Under the pieces are notes generated by a model. It had not been told where the DNA came from, ran no database searches, and worked only from the letters and a program-made list of their open reading frames with translations. Shown here piece after piece: positions 10,839-22,547 of a stretch of 64,000 bases of DNA (its first letter is position 1; the number at the start of each line of letters is the position of its first letter). The stretch lies in assembly GCA_946122785.1 (NCBI GenBank), contig CAMGYJ010000006.1, positions 54,704,066 to 54,768,065 of the forward strand, written 5' to 3'. Position numbers and translations under genes: made by a program. Source of the stretch: Linum tenue. Lineage: Eukaryota; Streptophyta; Magnoliopsida; Malpighiales; Linaceae.

Positions 10839-13532
10839 ATCTTATAGTCGATATGTGTGATATTCTAATAGAGAGATGTGCATTTCAAGTACCTCTTTCT
10901 CCCATTACAACCCTTCAATATTGGATTTTTGGGCTAAGCGAGGATACAATACAATATAGCTAAAGAGAATTGCCTAACTTAGGTCATGGACCACGCCGTT
11001 TTGTTATCTAGCTAACCTAGAATGGTCATTAAGAAACTAATCTAACTACACTAACCTAACAACTACCCTAGCTAATTAAAAATTATGGAGGTCTCTTAGC
11101 TTCAATCTCCCTAGTTCCATCATTTGGACCGTTGATGCAAACCATCCTAGCTAAATCGACTCAATTCCTCTACCAATAAGAGATCGAATACCTCAGAGAT
11201 TGACCCAGAAACATGATTATCTCCCTACTATGTCAAAAATTCATTTGACATGTAAAACTCATACAATTCATGATAAACATCCATCTGTCGGAATATCTAC
11301 TCCTGCTAATAGTTTAGCCCATTATTTGTTGTTACTATGGCCACTAAATGAGATGAGCAATCATGACTTAGGGTTCATCAATCTATGAGAAGAGGTCTAA
11401 TTCATAAAGAAGATGAGAGGGATTACAATACAAAACACAAATTATTACATCTTCTTCTTACAAAGGATGATCTACAACCTCCTAGGTCCCTTATCTCTAG
11501 AAATGCCTCTTTGGTGTTTTAGGTCGAAACCCTAAAGAAAAACCAAGCTCCTCTTCTTCTTCCCGCAACTGTTCTCGACCGTGATATTAGCAAGAAAACG
11601 ATGATCTCAGCTGAAAATGCACCAATTTTTTGCTAAAATAATGATTTTTTTTTTTTGCTATTATCATAGTCTGTTACATTGATCCTTGCAAAGCCCGCGA
11701 GAGATACAAAGCTTCTTGGATAATTGCAAACTTCACGGTTTTGCTGTGATTTTCACTTCCCAGGGCGTGATCCTAATACCCAACCCGTGATCCTTGCAGA
11801 TACTCCACTTTTTGGCTCGTTTTGACTTCCGAATGTTCCGAAACTTGTCCCCGACCTTCCCACAAGTATCAGAACCTCAAATGTGATAAAAATAGCACAA
11901 CCTAGCGTAATATAGGTCAAGCAATGACGATTACCAAGTTAAACACTCTATATATATTACTTATTATTTATATACGTCAACCAAATGTTGATAACCCTCC
12001 TACGATTTCTATTTATCTACTGAGACAGTGAGACTATTATGTGATTCAATTTAATGGCAATTGTCAACACAAAGTAAATTTGTGTTCTTTTTGGGTCAAT
12101 CGGGGTTGCAGGTCAATTGGGTTCGGGCCAAGTGGGTTGCGAGTCAATCAGGTTATGGGTTAATTGGGTTATGGGTCAATCGGGTTGCGGGTCGGGTGAG
12201 TTGCGGATCGAGTTGGTTGGGCAGGTTACTCAGGTCGGGTATTGTTTTGACACCAATACTTACAGCTACAAGTCAGTCGGAGACAAACCAACGACAAAAC
12301 CTCTTTCAAACCCGGTGTCTTGTCGAAGGTAAATTAGTCTCTGTAATCGTTGACGACGGAAGTTGTGGTGACGTTGTAAGCCAAGACGTGGTTAAACGTC
12401 TCGGATTGAGCACGATTCGACACATAGAGTCGTATAATTTGCATTGGCTCAATGAATATGGTACAATCAAAGTTCAACGACAAGCACTTGTTAAATTCAA
12501 AATCGGCGACAATCATGATGAGTTGGCATTTGACGTCGCTCTGATGCAAGCTACACACCTTCTCAGAAGATCTTGGCAATTCGACAGGGGAGTCTGTCAT
12601 TATGGTGGGATGAATTGCTACAAGGTTCGACATGAAGGGAAGAAGATCTTGCTGAAACCATTGTCATCAGCGGAAGTTCGTGAAGACCAGCGACAATTGG
12701 AAGATAGCCGACGACGATTAAAAGAGGAATCAAGTGGAACGAGTCACAAGGAACCTCGTGGTAGCAATTTGGTAGCCCGAAGGTTCATGCTACCTGGGTA
12801 CAAGAGGACGAGATCTCCTCGACGTCGACGACCCGGTAGTTCATCGCCAGAGCAGGGGAGGAGAGAGGGTGATTTGGGTGGATTTCTCCAAGACGATTTG
12901 AACCTAGCCAAAGGTACCGAAACATTCCATGATGATTAGGGGAGCTTCCCCAAAGACTGGATTGGCTCAAATCCACCCAGTTTGCAGACTCCAATTCGAG
13001 CTCAATTGCCCCAGAAAATGCTCGAACACGAAGAATAAGTGGTCAAATGGCTTGGAGAGTCTAAAAACGCTTTGACACAATTGGCTGATGCAAAATTGTT
13101 AAGTGAGGTTCCAGGAAGCTGTAGGATGAACCCAATTGATCCAAGATGCTCGAACTGAAAACTCCCAAATCGGGATTGGACTTTCTGGGTTCTGTAAATT
13201 CGATAGTCGACAGTGGTAGGAAAGGAAGAATCGTAGATTCGGCCACGATGACGATGAGTCGAGATGAATGGCTGGGCAGAAAGTTATTGGGACCATGGCG
13301 AAGCTCGTGGAAGCCATGAATTGGTTTGGATATACCTGAATAAATAAAAAACCCAATTTCGTTGTCGAAGAACAATGCCCTAGTTTTGTAGAAAATGGAG
13401 TTTGAGTAGCCTTTTTCCGACCCAATTTGGGAAGGATTCAGTGAAGATTTTGAGGGAAACATTTTTGAAGAGGGGGGCCTGATATGATCCAAATTGACCA
13501 ACTCTACAATTCACTGTTGCTTGTTAAAGAAA
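10838..13532 (+). repeat. Composite Ty3 repeat unit B
   Basis: Second copy of unit A, preceded by the 170-bp repeat also found at 2640-2820. It keeps a longer protease frame and ends abruptly 53 bp into the LTR, where a third LTR-like copy begins. Confidence 0.65.
12240..12939 (+). pseudogene. Ty3 retrotransposon protease fragment (unit B)
   Basis: Homologous to the unit A fragment but open for longer. The retropepsin core has SVIVDDGSC, then HWLNEYGTIKV and DVALMQATHLLRRSWQFDR. It continues through a charged linker (EVREDQRQLEDSRRRLKEE) into an Arg/Ser-rich tail. This order matches the gag-protease junction of chromovirus-like plant Ty3 elements. The open frame starts at a TTG at 12061 inside unrelated repeat DNA, so only the part from about 12240 is credible. 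No RT or integrase follows. Confidence 0.75.
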
Positions 13533-14107
13533 CACAAATTCTTACATCTTCTTACAGAGGATGATCTTCAAGCTCCAATGGTGATGGGTAAGCTCCAAGA
13601 ACCCTCCTATGTCCCTTTCTCTCTCTCTCTCTCTCTCTCTCTAGAAATGACTCTTTGGTGTTTTGGGTTGAAACCCTAAAGAGATACCAAGGTCCCCTTC
13701 TTCATCCCGCAACTGTTCTCGACCGTGATATTAGCAAGAAAACAATGATCTCAGTTGAAAATAACGATTTTTTTTGTTAATATCACGGTCTGTTACAGTG
13801 ATCCTTGAAAATCCCGTGAACGATACGGAGCTTCATGGATAATTGCAAACTTCGCGGTTTTTTTGTGATTTTCACTTCTCAGGGCATGATCCTAATACCA
13901 CCTGTGAGCCTTGCACATACTCCACTTTTTGGCTCATTTTGACTTCTGAATGTTCTGAAACTTGTCCCCGACCTTCCGACAAGTATTAGAACCTGAAATG
14001 TGACAAAAATAGCACAACCTTGCATAAAATAGGTCAAGGAATGACGATTACCAAGTTCAACACTCTAGATATGAGGGGGTAAAACATGTAGAAATACGCC
14101 TGAATCA
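13533..14107 (-). repeat. LTR of Athila-type element (third LTR-like copy)
   Basis: On the minus strand it begins TGATTCAGGCG directly after a polypurine tract (14108-14121) and matches 11440-11975 and 8089-8530. It carries a CT/GA microsatellite at about 13618-13641. It is the 3' LTR side of the deleted element at 14108-16994, or a related LTR joined to it. Confidence 0.6.
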
Positions 14108-14121
14108 AACCCCCCACACTT
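14108..14121 (-). other. Polypurine tract of Athila-type element
   Basis: On the minus strand AAGTGTGGGGGGTT precedes the LTR. Upstream it is led by a TTGGGGACATGC-type stretch that is characteristic of the 3' end of plant Athila-like Ty3 elements. Confidence 0.7.
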
Positions 14122-14639
14122 AAATGTTAGCATGTCCCCAAGCAAACCTACTCAAACTAGTACAACTTGTAAGACAATCACAATGGTATACACTGTCAAT
14201 CATCCATGGTGCCTCGAGAATAATCAAAGTCGGGTAAACTTTACTTCCATTTCTTCGTGCCATGCACATTCTAGGTTGAAGAACTTGTCAACTAAGGAGG
14301 TCTAGACACTTCACGTGTGCAATAATGGACTCATAGAAAAGATGTGAAAATATAAGGACCCCATGGTGGTGCTCCCACTTTCCAGAAAAAATGACTAAAT
14401 TTTTTGAGCCTCAACTTAAACTTGCCTACATGGCACCACTTTGTAATTTTTCAAATCAAGGTATCTCTCCCTCATAACCAAGATCAAAAGGATCATTACC
14501 TTCCCTGTCAAGGCCCCATGCGGTAAAGATGATGTCAGAATCATTGCCCAGCATTTTGGTCATAAATCAAGCCACGAAAGACAGAACACATTCTAGAGGT
14601 TACGACCTGAGCCCCAAAGGTTACGACCATAACTTGGCC

Positions 14640-15203
14640 TCAAGGTGCTATTTAAATGTGTTTTTGAGACTTTTAGGGGGGGGGGGGGCGGTTGGGTTTT
14701 GGAGTTAATACATTGTAGAAGCTCTCCACTTGTAGCCAATCGGCTATACCATGGAGCAGACACTTGAGAAGTAGTGAATTGAATCTTTCCCAACCTTCGA
14801 ATAATGGCTCGTCTTCCTATTGTCTAGACATTTGGATTTCACTTCTCATCAATGTCCTCTTTAAAGGTGGGATGTATCTTGTGAAGAACTTATCACATAA
14901 AAGGGAAAAGCCCTAGTCGAATTACCTCTTGAGGAACTCCATTTACATTGATACCATCCGTAAGCTCGTAAAATGCTTTAATGTGAGCGTGTGCATCTTC
15001 ACTTATCAACACATGGAATTGAATCGGATTTTGAAGGATAGAAAGCATGCCCAATTTGATCTCATAATTTTTGTCTGAGGGATAGCTGGGTAAAGAATAT
15101 TGTATTTCACATTCTCCACACTCTGCCTCGAGAATGACCCCATCGTCCTCGGCCTCGGTCGAGTTTGAGGTTGAGGTTGAGGTGGTAGTTGTTGGTCTGC
15201 CAT
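14640..15203 (-). pseudogene. Gag fragment of Athila-type Ty3 element
   Basis: The minus strand encodes an N-terminal gag segment with RTMGSFSRQSVENV, then after a frameshift INGV-like GINVNGVPQEVIRLGLFPF, and further on EGWERFNSLLLKCLLHGI and DWLQVESFYNVL. These correspond to conserved blocks of plant Athila/Tat gag proteins (RTMxxYA, AIRLRLFPFSL, EAWERFKxLLRxCPHHG, QTFYNGL). Stops and frameshifts separate the blocks, and everything from late gag through integrase is missing, so the element has a large internal deletion. Confidence 0.75.
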
Positions 15204-15446
15204 CGGTTGAGTTTGAAGTCTTGTTGTTCTTCTAAGGCCTCAAAGGGTTCTCTCAAGCTCCGTATCAAGAGGTATCGTATCAAGAGAGTCTCTCCTTCAC
15301 AAACAAATCAACTTCAAAACAAAAACTCAAACACCCGTGACCTACAAAGCGGGAAAAAAAAAAACAAAACAAGATAAACTACTAAATATATAAACAAAAA
15401 AGTAAGAGTAAACTAACAACTCTATTATTCAACTAGTTATCGAGGT

Positions 15447-15464
15447 TCCCTGACAATGGAGCCA
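15447..15464 (-). other. Primer-binding site, Athila-type element
   Basis: The minus strand reads TGGCTCCATTGTCAGGGA, a variant of TGGCGCCGTTGCCGGGGA, which I recall as the tRNA-Asp-type PBS of plant Athila-like elements. It lies 6 bp inside the LTR end at 15471. Confidence 0.6.
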
Positions 15465-15470
15465 AAACTT

Positions 15471-16994
15471 TGCTATGACACCCGTGCGAGTTATTAAATT
15501 GATTTAACAACTTGTATTAACTAACTCATCTTGATCAAGTATAACTAAAGACGGCGTTGTCCACGGGTTTCGATACCCTAGGCTACTTCTCACACTATTG
15601 TTATCTAGTGGTTCAGTTTAGGATTGTTTTGGAGTTCAACATGAAAGTACTAGAGGAGAAAGCAAAGGAAAAATTAGGTACATCGGGGTATGGCCCTCAC
15701 CCTAGACTTAGGTCTATCATGAGAATGGTTCATAATGTTGGGTTTCCAAAAATAAGGTGTGGGAATCACTAAAGTGGCGATTAGCTCAATGTTCATGCAA
15801 CTAGCCCCCCTCCTAGCTTGATTCCTTGAACCAATGTCACCTCGATCAAGTTCGCGATACTAGAGATGCATTCTAGATCTTTCCAATAGGTTCAACCTAT
15901 CTGTACACTAGATCAACATGTTGATCGTCACGCACACATCGCTCTAGCATTGCCTAGGAAGGCTTCCCAAAGGGGATGGTTACCATGTCCACCAATCGGT
16001 TCTCTAGATGATTCATCTACTCCTAATTAGCTAAGGCACTCAAACCATTCTAGATCATGAACTCCTAAGTGGTGGGCTACTATGAAAAGAGTTGGAGAGA
16101 CAAGCCTATGAATAATCACTAGATGAAGCATATAATCGTTAAGCAAACTAATTCCATAGGCAAATCCTAACAAAAGTCCATCTAAATTCAAAAACCTAAT
16201 TCTAAGGTTCGGAGATTAGACCCCTCTGGTACCTTAGAGAACTACCTCATAGAGTGGGGAACAAGATATATAGGAAGAATTAGAAGAAGACTTGAGTTGG
16301 GCGACAACTCCCTTGTTTCATGACTCCTCCTTCTTCTCTTCTTCTCCCTCTTTCAGCTTCTCTCTTTAACTTCTCTCTTAAACCAAATTTTTTCCAAGTG
16401 ATTTTAAGCTCTCTTGTGAAGGGGAATGGATCCCTTATTTATAGAGTTTAGCCTACCGGACAAGTTCAAGGTCAGAAAGGGAAAGATCACGGCTGTGGTC
16501 TTTAGAGTAGAGGTCGCCATTTTGCACCTCAATGGATGGGGATTTTTGCGGCCTGACATCATGGTCATGATATGGGATGTCATGGTTGCGATCATTACCA
16601 CATGCGTCGACAATGAGAGGCGTGAATCGACCGTCAAAACTTTCTGGTCCTTCATTGGTGGCTGCTTCAGAAGTTCGCGCCCTTAGTTCAAGATTTTCGG
16701 TTGTGGTCTCTTCACTTGGGGCCGTGATCTTGGGGCAAGGTTTCAGGCCCTCTTTTCGCGGATGTGATCTCCTTGCTTTTGGCCGTGAGCTATCATTTTT
16801 TCACATAATCCTACACTTGTGACCCCTTTTCGTACCTAAAGCTTCATATCATCTAAAGCACCATAATATGACAATATTCTCTTTGAGTAATGAATTAGGG
16901 ATTTATTTGATGACATATCAACCAATGAGACGACGAAATGACTCAAAATAACCCTAAATATGTGGCCTAAATAAAACAATTTTGGGTGTTATCA
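15471..16994 (-). repeat. 5' LTR of Athila-type Ty3 element (about 1.5 kb)
   Basis: Both ends are TG/CA (TGCTATGACA...GTGTTATCA on the plus strand) and it abuts the primer site. On the minus strand a TATA-like CTCTATAAATAAGG occurs near 16440, followed by a GA-rich leader. Open frames here are incidental. It differs at its start from the LTR at 14107, so the two sides may have been joined by recombination. Confidence 0.65.
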
Positions 16995-17290
16995 CTAGCT
17001 AATCGTCTTGTTATAGTCTTCGTAGTATAATAAGTATATCTCAATCGGATTTTATAAAGGGAAGGGCTATTAGTAATAATTCTTTTAATCTTAGAGATAA
17101 CGAAAGATTATCACTCCTAGATGTACTGTCAATAGATCTTATAAAAGCTTTTGATTATGTTAACTAGGGATTTCTATTTACTATGATATATTGGATTACT
17201 TTATGGTTTTCTTAAGTTGATTTAAGCTTGCATTACTACTCATTCAATTCGAGTGGCTATAAATAGAGGATTTTGTGGCGATCTGTTTAC
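16995..17290 (+). pseudogene. LINE (L1-type) reverse transcriptase fragment
   Basis: The plus strand retains ANRL at the start, then SQSDFIKGRAISNN and IDLIKAFDYVN. These are the fingers/palm motifs of plant L1 RT (ANRLK, QSAFVKGRQI, DLxKAYDSVxW). Stops are frequent and no active-site FADD motif is present. Confidence 0.7.
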
Positions 17291-17375
17291 CAATACCGTC
17301 GTTTAAGACTCGGTTACCAGTTTGATAATTTATCAAAATAACGATTACAAGCCCTAGGACAGGGTAGGAGGTCAA

Positions 17376-17557
17376 TTGGGTTTCATGAAAGCTTGTACAA
17401 ATCATGGAGAGGACTTTGGCTTCCTCTCCTCTATTCATATATACCCTTATGAGGATCATGTTTGTGAGGTCGAAATTGATTATTGCAATCTACATCATGT
17501 TTGTGCTAAGTGTTGCTTGTATGGTCATGATTGTGTTTGGGTTCGAAAGGCTAATGT
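17376..17557 (+). pseudogene. LINE ORF1 zinc-knuckle fragment, 5' part
   Basis: The frame includes VEIDYCNLHHVCAKCCLYGHDC, a CCHC-type knuckle like that in DUF4283-containing plant L1 ORF1 proteins. It is cut at 17557 by the LTR element at 17558-21027 and resumes beyond it. Confidence 0.6.
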
Positions 17558-17914
17558 TGATAGAAACCTAATTTCTGAGTTCTATCATAATTACTATTAT
17601 TAGAATTTATTTAGATATGATTAGTAGTCTTAGAGTCATATTAGGATAGTTTATTAGGTTTTTCCAGTCTTTATCTATAAATATGTATTTTGGGTCTTTC
17701 GTCAGATTAAGTAGAAGTTAATGAAAGAATTATTCTCCCAAACCCTAAGCTCTCTCCTAATTTCTCTTCTTCCCTAATCCAAGGTTTTGGCCGATTCTTA
17801 TTCTTTTCTTCTTCTTCCCTAAATTCTCAATCCCATCCCCAATTCTATCTCCAAACCCCTAAATCTCCAATCACTCAACCCAATTGATAGAACCCTAGAA
17901 ATAAGTTTCTATCA
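17558..17914 (+). repeat. 5' LTR of the 17558-21027 element
   Basis: TG...CA ends. It contains a TATA-like TATAAATATG near 17680 and a CT-rich leader, and differs from the right copy by scattered substitutions and a small indel near 17595. Confidence 0.8.
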
Positions 17915-17995
17915 TTTAGAATCAGAGCCCCATTTCAAAAACAAGTTCTACACAACTCCCAACCAGGGACGACTGCCTTTCAATCTTGAGCGAGA

Positions 17996-18519
17996 ATGAG
18001 CTCATCGAAGTTCTTTTACTACGAATGGTTTCGATTGCAGGAGCTGCTGCATCAAGCTCTTGACCGGCGAAATAGAGAGGCTCGTAGGTGTGCAACACCG
18101 ATAGAGATGACTGCAGATGACGGCGCGGCAACCACAAAGGAGGCTGCGGGCGACATTATGGCAGTGGTAAAAGGAGTTGGCGTTGACGACGCCAATGCCA
18201 CCCCAAACATCATCAACGTCGAGCAACCACACACCACTGACAAGGCTTTCTCCACCTCGGCTAGGGCGACAAAAACACCACCACCAACCGTTGTTGTCAT
18301 CCCAATCTCACATACAACATTCGCAGACAGAGAGGTGATTTCAAAGCCAATTCTGCCATTAGCAACCATCAACAGCCACCGGGAGGAGCACGGCATCCCG
18401 AACAAATCCATCAACGGTACTGTTCCCAGAATAACCTTAATTCCATGGGGACCTCCAATCGACTGCTGGAAGTTCAGACAGAAGGAGTCGAGTACGGACA
18501 AGATCTTTGAAGGAAGGTC
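17996..18519 (+). CDS. Gag-like or unknown ORF of the non-autonomous element
   Basis: An ATG-started frame of about 174 codons (open to 18544, but the last codons lie in the inserted solo LTR). It begins MSSSKFFYYEWFRLQELLHQ and continues as a Ser/Thr/Pro/Ala-rich, poorly structured sequence. I recognise no domain. Its position after the primer site is that of gag, and the 3' end may be truncated by the solo-LTR insertion. Confidence 0.4.
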
Positions 18520-18983
18520 TGTTGAAATTAAAAATAAAGTTTAATATTTAAAATAAGAACACCCTAGAAGCTAGCTTACGTGGGTGGCTATTGTAAAAGC
18601 TGGTTTCATTATTGTAACTAACTAAATAATGAAAATATGTAAGCCACAATCAAAGTCGGTTAAACTGATATAGGTAGGTTGGCACATTAAATATGGAAGT
18701 AACCAGAAAGTGTAATGGCGGTGGAAAAGTGGCTCAAATGTAGTATAAATAGAGGGTCTGGAGATGTATCCGAAGTATAGCCAAGAAGCAGAGTAAACCA
18801 AAAGAAAGAAATAAAAAAACCCTTCTTGGTTTTTAGCTCCCACTCTCTGCAACCTACTCACCTCCCTAAAAGCCTTCATCCAATCTCCAAATAAAAACTC
18901 AATACAATTCAAAGGCTCCCTTTCCAAAAAACAACGTGCCCACCAAACATTATATAAAGGAAATAATTAATTTATTTCCAACA
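18520..18983. repeat. Nested solo LTR, Copia-like, TSD AGGTC
   Basis: A 464-bp block starting TGTTGAAATT and ending CCAACA is flanked by perfect 5-bp duplications AGGTC (18515-18519 and 18984-18988). No internal domain or second LTR is present. It inserted into the element at 17558-21027 and later lost its body by LTR-LTR recombination. Confidence 0.85.
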
Positions 18984-20205
18984 AGGTCGTCGCTGCTTAG
19001 TGGGGAATCGACCTGGAGTTGGAAAAGTCAATCGGCGCTGGCAAAGCATCGCAGCATCACCGGAAGATCAGATGGTGTTAAGGCGACATCGATTTCCCAA
19101 TGTGACCACTTGGAGTGAACGCTGAGGGAAATCGAGATAAAGAAGTAGTAGGTAACAAGGAGGATCGGTGTCGACCAAGGACTCAAAGTCGTGATGTCGT
19201 GTGACAAGAAGACGGAAACTCGTGTTAACATCAATCGTCATCGCAGAGCAGAGGTGGACCAGATTCACCGGGGTTCTTCGTCAATGGAGAAGTGGCGGCT
19301 ACTGGCCAAGCCACCGGCCAGATGCGACGCCAAGCAAAAGAAAGAGTCGACGAAACACGGGAGTGTGCAGGCGGGGCGACGAGTTGGGCTGCTGGAGCGA
19401 CGACAAGGCAAGGATCCAATTGAGACGACGACCGGTGAGAAAACAAGATTGAGGATGGAGGCGAGCGGGTCTTTTCGCCGCTTTTTGGCTTGTTCGTCGC
19501 CGAAGAGTGAGCGACCGAAGCCGAAGAAGGAGACCGAGTACGTCTGTCCTACCTCCTGCGAATCATCAATCGAGAGAGCAGTGTAGTCGAAGAGGATTCT
19601 CGTTGGATCGAGCAATCCTCGCAGGTATCGGAATAACAGGCCGCCGGAGGAGAAGTTACCGGAGCCGGAGGTCGAAGAGTTGCCGGCGAAGGTGACAAAG
19701 AAGGAGATCGGCGGTGACTCTTCTGCCTTCTGTATACCGCCAACCGATAGAATAGTGGGGCCAATGAATCTGGAGACGGAAAGCCCAAACCGACAAAAAA
19801 AGTTGGATCCGGAGGAGAAGTCGGCGATTTGGAACGGTGGACTGATCTTGCATCCCTACCGCCGGGAAGAATGGTCGCACCCGAAGGAGAGAGAGACGGA
19901 GAGGGAGAAGCCGCGGGAGGGCGGTGCTGCTTCTCTTCTCGCCAACGATGGGTTGCAAACCATAGGACGCACCACACACCTGCATGATCCCGTGAACCAA
20001 GCAAGTCAATAGGCGGACCAAGTAGATCGAGCCGTTTTGGGCCGTAACGGCAGGTCGAGTGGTCTAGCACGAGCAGGCGAATGGGAACGACCGGGCGGGC
20101 CGGGGTCAGGATTGCTTGAGTCCGGCCCAAGCAAAGAAGTGGCAGTGGACTTCACTTCCCAGCATGGGTCGCATCTTTTGAAGATAACTGGGCCACTTAT
20201 GAGTT

Positions 20206-20613
20206 ATGATATTCAAGACCTCAATTGGAAGGAAGAAGAAGTTAGGCTTTGTAAGAAGGTTGGCCCAAAACGAGATTGGAAGCTTAATAGAGAAAGGTAA
20301 CGAGCCAACTCCAAGAAAGAAGTATGAAGGCCTTGACGAGTTAGTACTTAAGGATGGGTTCTTAAAAAAGAACGAATCTTTGGATTCATTAAGTTACCAG
20401 AGTGTGATACCAACAGAAGAGGAGCTATTGAAGTTCGACTTCGTCAAGGAAGCAATTAGTGGGCCCATAGAGGTGAAATTCGAAGAGTTGAGTCTGCAAA
20501 AAAAGATCGAAGAAAGGAGGCCAAGTGAAGAGTTGAAGCATGATTGGAAGAAAAGGAAGCGAAAGAGATGGAGGATTCAGGGCGTGGGTTGCACGAACGA
20601 CGTGGAGAAATAG
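20206..20613 (+). CDS. C-terminal remnant frame of the Ty3-like element
   Basis: Lys/Glu-rich frame of 135 codons. Just after its stop, the reading NLEGKVGLKGEG runs into the polypurine tract. This resembles the very end of plant Ty3 polyproteins (LEDKVxLKGGG). The rest of the frame matches nothing I recognise, so it is probably residual polyprotein DNA. Confidence 0.4.
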   Translation: MIFKTSIGRKKKLGFVRRLAQNEIGSLIEKGNEPTPRKKYEGLDELVLKDGFLKKNESLDSLSYQSVIPTEEELLKFDFVKEAISGPIEVKFEELSLQKKIEERRPSEELKHDWKKRKRKRWRIQGVGCTNDVEK

Positions 20614-20646
20614 GTCGAGTCTATCAACCTTGAGGGCAAGGTTGGT

Positions 20647-20661
20647 CTCAAGGGGGAGGGA
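20647..20661 (+). other. Polypurine tract before the 3' LTR
   Basis: AAGGGGGAGGGA directly precedes TGATAG at 20662. Confidence 0.7.
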
Positions 20662-21027
20662 TGATAGAAACCTAATTTCTGGGTTCTATCATAATTATCA
20701 TAATTACTTTTGTTAGAATTTATTTAGATATGGTTAGCAGTCTTAGAGTCACATTAGGATAGTTTATTAGGTTTTTCCATTCTGTATCTATAAATATGTA
20801 TATTGAGTCTTTCGTCAGATTAAGCAGAAGTTAATGAAAGAATTATTCTCCCAAACCCTAAGCTCTCTCTTAATTTCTCTTCCTCCCTAATCCAAGGCTT
20901 AGGCCGATTCTTATTCTTTTCTTCTTCTTCCCTAAATTCTCAATCTCATCCCCAATTCTATCTCCAAACCCCTAAATCCCCAATCACTCAACCCAATCGA
21001 TAGAACTATAGAAATAGGTTTCTATCA
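20662..21027 (+). repeat. 3' LTR of the 17558-21027 element
   Basis: Same ends and order as the left copy, with scattered substitutions and an extra short AT-rich insertion near 20697. Confidence 0.8.
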
Positions 21028-21390
21028 GGTAAATGATATTGTTCTTCCTAATCTAGAACCAGTGGATGTTGCTTCTATTGCAGAGTCAATTTCTTCATTG
21101 GCTTATGCAATTAAGTCATACCCTACTTCGGTTATACAAGAGGCTGTGTTAAGTGAAGTGTCTTCCTTAGTGCAAAGTGATCGATTGGATATGGTTGCGG
21201 AGAAGTGAATGATTGCATCTCCTGTATCAACTGGGAATGCACCTGTGAGCATTGCAAAACTAGTGTTGGGTTCACAAATCAATGTAGGGAGCTCTAGTAC
21301 TCTTAAGCAATCAACTGCAGTGTGTGAGTGAACTGCAAAATTTGGGAGCTTGCAATCCCAGTTAACTTCAAGTGTAGGTAATACCTCTTA
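21028..21390 (+). pseudogene. LINE ORF1 fragment, 3' part
   Basis: The frame interrupted at 17557 continues: VNDIVLPNLEPVDVASIAES and so on to a stop at 21206, with more coding-like sequence after it. Low-complexity Ser/Val-rich composition fits the linker between the ORF1 knuckle and ORF2. Confidence 0.45.
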
Positions 21391-21503
21391 ACCCTGTAAT
21401 CAGTATTTTGTGCTTGAAATGATAATAGGATTCATATTTCATGGAAAAATGGACGATTATCATGGTTGAACCTCCTGTTGGAAACAATAGAAAAAAGAAA
21501 AAA

Positions 21504-21530
21504 GGGGAGCGGAGGGGAGGGGAGGGGAGG
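21504..21530 (+). other. Potential G-quadruplex (GGGGA repeats)
   Basis: Four or more G-runs separated by single A or short spacers. Intramolecular G4 formation is possible. No function is implied. Confidence 0.5.
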
Positions 21531-21571
21531 TAGTCGTGGGCGAGGGCAGTGATGAAATATCTATCTTGGAA

Positions 21572-21599
21572 CTAGCATTTTGCCGGGCCAGTTGGCCGG
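21572..21599 (-). mobile_element. Helitron-like 3' terminus (minus strand)
   Basis: Read on the minus strand, a near-palindromic hairpin (21583-21599, CCGG...CCGG) is followed 7 nt later by CTAG (21572-21575). The next base is T, matching Helitron insertion into AT. The hairpin resembles the one at 62632-62647. The 5' end to the right was not identified. Confidence 0.55.
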
Positions 21600-22547
21600 A
21601 TATAGGTATTTCATATGTTTGGCTATCGTTATGACTTTTTTCTAATTTTTAAAATGGAATTACTTCTTTATTGTAAATCCTAATAACAAACCAAACATTT
21701 CTTACCTCCTCCCTTCACTCTTCTCTGCAACTGCCGCCTGCTCTTCCCTCTCCTCCGTCGTCGCCAGTTGGTTCTCCCTCTTGGAAAACAGTCAAACAGT
21801 CTGGGGGAACCAAAATCAGTTTGTTGTCAAGTTGGAGGAGGGTATGCATTTTTTTTTTTAATGGAGAGTGTGCATTTGTCAACCAAATGGTGCTTCCTCA
21901 ACTAATATATGGTGGTTGATCTCTGGATTTCTGTTAGGATTGTTGTTTTATTTTCTTATGGAATGGAATGTGGCATTCCAACATTTTGGTGGCCGATGAG
22001 GACGAGGAGCTGAATTTCTTTGTGTTATTGTGTGGTCTACATTTTTCAATACAAATGGATGAAATTACCAAGATGAGAGGTGCATTCACTGCCATTAGCC
22101 ACTAAATCGTCAAAATGTACTATTACTCTCTCCCATAGAGTGATTATGACAATATTTCCTCAGTTGTTTGGTGGTTAGATATGATATTATACCCTAAACT
22201 TCGATTAATTTATGGTACTTTTGCTGTGCATGAACCATATATTATATATATGGCTTGATTAGTAAAGGATATAAAGGAAAAGCCGTGACATATGGAACCC
22301 TTTGCTACGTGTACATAGGTAGATAAAAGTAGGGAGATTTTGGTTCAAGTGCTTATCGAGTTCATAATTTCATATGGTTTTTCACACCTTTGAGTTTAAT
22401 TTTGTATTTTCTTGAAAAGTGTGTAGGAGAATCCGTCTATTAGACTCCGCAGCTTAGCTTACAATCCACCCTCTAAAGTCTAAACTGGCAGAGACAGAAC
22501 GTATAGGTGGGCGGAGTTGGGTTTTAAGGACAAAGTAGACATGGAAG

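Larger units (their letters stand above)
17558..21027 (+). mobile_element. Non-autonomous LTR retrotransposon, interrupted by a solo LTR
   Basis: Homologous LTRs (17558-17914, 357 bp; 20662-21027, 366 bp) begin TGATAGAAAC and end GTTTCTATCA, an unusually long inverted terminus. A degenerate initiator tRNA-Met-like primer site (ATCAGAGCC) follows the left LTR, and AAGGGGGAGGGA precedes the right one. RT and integrase are absent. I saw no clean 5-bp TSD: the flanks are AATGT on the left and GGTAA on the right. It is inserted in a LINE ORF1 remnant. Confidence 0.8.

Noticed and set aside
19191..20130. Overlapping open frames on both strands at 19.2-20.1 kb
   Set aside because: GC-rich interior of a non-autonomous element opens many frames at once. 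None shows a domain or clear coding bias.
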